Positions 61,420 through 64,000 of a stretch of 64,000 nt of DNA are shown here, piece by piece (positions within the stretch are counted from its first letter, which is position 1; each line of letters opens with the position of its first letter). Location: positions 250,825 through 314,824 of the forward strand of contig NW_003314292.1 in NCBI RefSeq assembly GCF_000143415.4, written 5' to 3'. The stretch is from Selaginella moellendorffii (Eukaryota; Streptophyta; Lycopodiopsida; Selaginellales; Selaginellaceae). The notes beneath the pieces are model-generated. The model searched no databases. It was not told the origin of the DNA and was given only the letters and a program-made list of their open reading frames with translations. A program made the translations under genes and the position numbers.

Positions 61420-64000
61420 ATGTACGGACTGATTTTGTCACAAACAACCTTAATTAAATGTCCTTAAGATTTATTATAATCCAGTGGGGAATGATCAAAA
61501 CATGTCACCAAACTGACAGCTCGGCCCAGAGTTTGTATAAGTGTCACTAGGCATCAGGCCTCAAATATTAATCATGTAGAGTCCCAACCAAGAAAGAAAC
61601 ATCACTGACAGATTTCCTCAACTGGCTACAAAAACCATCAGAAATCCCATGGTGAGGGCATTGAAGTGCAAGAATGTGCTGTAGCCCATTCCCCACATTA
61701 ACACCCTCTCACACAACAATGATTCAACTCAAGGTACTTGTATGGGGTGTTGCAAACCTCAAGACCTCTCTCAATGGAAAATCCAAATCCTAACTCAAAT
61801 TATAAGTTTTATCACACTTCCAAAAGATAATTTTTAAACATCTATGTTGTCATCCCTTTTATAAGTCTCAAATCCACTTGGATCCCAACCACTTGATTGT
61901 TAATCCCTTTGAATCATTAGAAAATTTTATATGCCACTTAAGCCACCTTGTGTCATGAATATGATTGTAGGTATTAAAGTTATTTATTGGCAAGTCTTTT
62001 AAGATATTTTTTTCTTATTACCATGATAGTAGGAGGTTAGTATTGTTAATTCTCTTGTTAGTCACTCTTTATTGAATTAAACTGTGTGATAAATATAAAG
62101 TAAAAACTCTTATATATTTTCTTATTGATCATATTTAGCTTAGTAGTTTTCTTTGCTCTGTTTTGTGTTAGTCAAGTGTCCAAATTCATAATTTAGTGCC
62201 ATTCTATATTTAGTAAATTTCGAGTTAGTTCTAAAGACTAATTCCTTATACTAATGGCTTGATAAGAACCCTTATATATTGAGTACTAGTCCCTCAATAT
62301 TGTTATGTAATAACTTACTATTTCTGTTAAACACTTTCACTATTATGTGATCTTAGTTTCAATCCCATTAACAAAATGTTTAGATTTATTAATGAAGCAT
62401 ATCTATGAAATGTAAAAAATGTATGAAGTTTGGGCTTAGACCCAAGTTAGATACAAAAAAAATACACACCTAGCAAAGAGCTAAATAATACCTTAGGTTG
62501 GTTAGCCATACTCAATCTATCTATTATCCTTATTATACATTTGAAACCCCTATATAAAGCTTTTACTTTTGTCCTAAAAAATAATTTTTAGGACAAACTT
62601 GAAGACTTATTAAATATAGAATGACACTAAATTGTAAATTTGGTACCACTATGTTTAAGCATGTTAGCCATATCCTTACATTAGGCCACTAATATAGTTT
62701 TTGCTTAACCATACGACAAAATTTAACCTTTAGATACATGTGCCAAGGAAAACAAAGTAGGACCTAAGTTTTAGGGCCTTGGGCTATTTAATAAAGGAAT
62801 AGTGCTAAACTCCTGAGAGTATAGATAAAAAGTTAAGGAACATGAGTAGAGAGCAATATTGAAATAGTTTTAAAGAATCTAAAATGTCAACACTAAGATC
62901 TAGTAATTCAGCTTATGGTATAAAGTTAAAACTATATGCACTATATTTGGTATTAGAATATTTGTCTTAATGAGTACTATTTAACAAGAATGGGCAATTA
63001 AGCTAGTTGCATATGTAAAGATGAGAATAATGATTTAAGTGGGTATATATTTAGTTTTTGTGGCTTCATATTTCTCCTCGAGTATCAATTTTGGCTATAC
63101 CATTTTGTACTATATTGTATAAGCTTTCATTTTGGCTTATTTGATCAATCTTGAGATATACCATTTGTATGAGATACACCTAGGCTCGTGAGTGAAATGA
63201 GATATATTAGCAACTTAAAGTTATACTTTGAGTTGGTAAGATTGGTAATTACCATTAATTATTACCATAAAAATAAGCTTCCCTTGGTTTGCCATGAGTG
63301 GCAAACAGGCCAGTCTATGGCTATTTAGCATGATATTAGTAGTGATCCTTCCTAATGCATGATTATGAACAAGATTGTAGACATTTTTCTATTAATTTAA
63401 GTAGTTATTGTTGTAATTTTTTAAAACTTTTCTTCCACAATGGCAAAAGATCAGTATTGCTAAACCATTTATTAGTTTCCACTCAAGTCAGTTGAGAAAT
63501 TATTCATCACATGTTCATTTTACTTAATGAGTATAAAGACAAAAATTTTAAGTGCTTTAGAAAAACTCATTCTTTAGCTTGCACTTGCTATTGTTGTTAG
63601 TGTTATTGAGCCTAGTCCCTTAATATTTGCTAGATTATAATTTATTATTTGTTAGATACTCTCACTATCATTCCCCATGTGATATTTATAGAAAGTATCT
63701 AATGTTTTACTTAAATATATTTATGAATTTTAAAGAATGTCTTAAATACAATGATATTGTTTTCACATTCGAATTTATAATCTAACACCATTTCATATTT
63801 AGTAAGTTTTCAAGTATGTCCCAAAGACTATCTCCTAGGACTAAAGTAAAAGCCTATAGCAAATTTATGTATAATAGAGATAGTAAGTAGATTAGGCATG
63901 GCCAACTAGTCTAAGGTATTTTTTGGCTCTCTATTAAGTGTATCTATTTTTGTTTTGCATTTAACTTGGGTCTAAACCCAATTCCATACCATGCTAGCTA
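61420..64000. repeat. AT-rich repeat DNA, no gene
   Basis: About 2.6 kb of AT-rich sequence with no ORF worth naming. It contains diverged repeated blocks: a block near 62181-62250 recurs inverted at about 62597-62640 and direct at about 63769-63836, and a long inverted repeat spans 62420-63990. Probably degenerated transposon sequence. Confidence 0.6.
62420..63990. repeat. Long imperfect inverted repeat (about 215-bp arms)
   Basis: Left arm 62420-62640 (GGGCTTAGACCCAAGTTAGA ... AATACCTTAGGTTGGTTAGC ... TTATACAT) matches the reverse complement of 63765-63990 along its whole length with scattered differences. The arms are about 1.1 kb apart. This could be a DNA transposon with long terminal inverted repeats or two opposed repeat copies; no transposase is visible. 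Confidence 0.65.

Noticed and set aside
1-64000. CRISPR arrays, rRNA genes, phage or plasmid functions
   Set aside because: No regularly spaced short repeats or rRNA-like sequence seen; the window is eukaryotic.

Overview
The window looks like nuclear DNA of a lycophyte, most likely Selaginella (inference; no search was run). Three things point there: very short GT-AG introns (mostly 50-100 bp), densely packed plant genes (PPR and PORR organelle RNA-binding proteins, PsbS, peroxiredoxin Q, euAP2, EXO70, a plant-type delta14-sterol reductase), and fungal-looking genes embedded among them. I rebuilt the multi-exon models by joining exons by hand; every junction given keeps the reading frame.

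Layout. 1-5.2 kb: an unidentified gene (-, runs off the left edge), a plastid-type RNA-binding protein and an intronless EXO70. 5.2-11.5 kb: mostly non-coding with one SRPBCC-fold gene and the long leader of the next gene. 11.5-15.6 kb: a ten-exon APETALA2-type transcription factor and a plastid fibrillin. 16.2-24.7 kb: a secreted FAD oxidase of fungal type (-), a PPR protein (+), an 11-exon Gfo/Idh/MocA oxidoreductase (-) and a second PPR protein (-). 24.9-29.3 kb: three PORR genes side by side. 29.7-35 kb: a RING-H2 membrane protein, delta14-sterol reductase and a class 3 lipase.

35.1-38.9 kb holds three decaying tandem copies of a TALE/BELL-like homeobox locus; the first may still encode a 100-residue mini-homeodomain protein. 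38.9-42.4 kb is AT-rich, with a PPR pseudogene and a perfect hairpin. 42.4-46.1 kb is a recent tandem duplication; each copy carries a KP4-type secreted cysteine-rich protein gene (-).

46.2-61.4 kb is gene-dense again: YIP4-type Golgi protein, sterol 4alpha-methyl oxidase 2, CTF2-like FAD monooxygenase, O-fucosyltransferase, DUF2358 plastid protein, an AGO4-clade Argonaute, peroxiredoxin Q and PsbS. 61.4-64 kb is AT-rich repeat DNA with a long inverted repeat.

Themes: several genes serve organelle RNA metabolism (RBD1-like, two PPR, three PORR), two serve sterol synthesis, and two photoprotective plastid genes are divergent neighbours. The most unusual parts are the KP4 duplication, the fungal-type oxidase, the PORR trio and the homeobox fragments.
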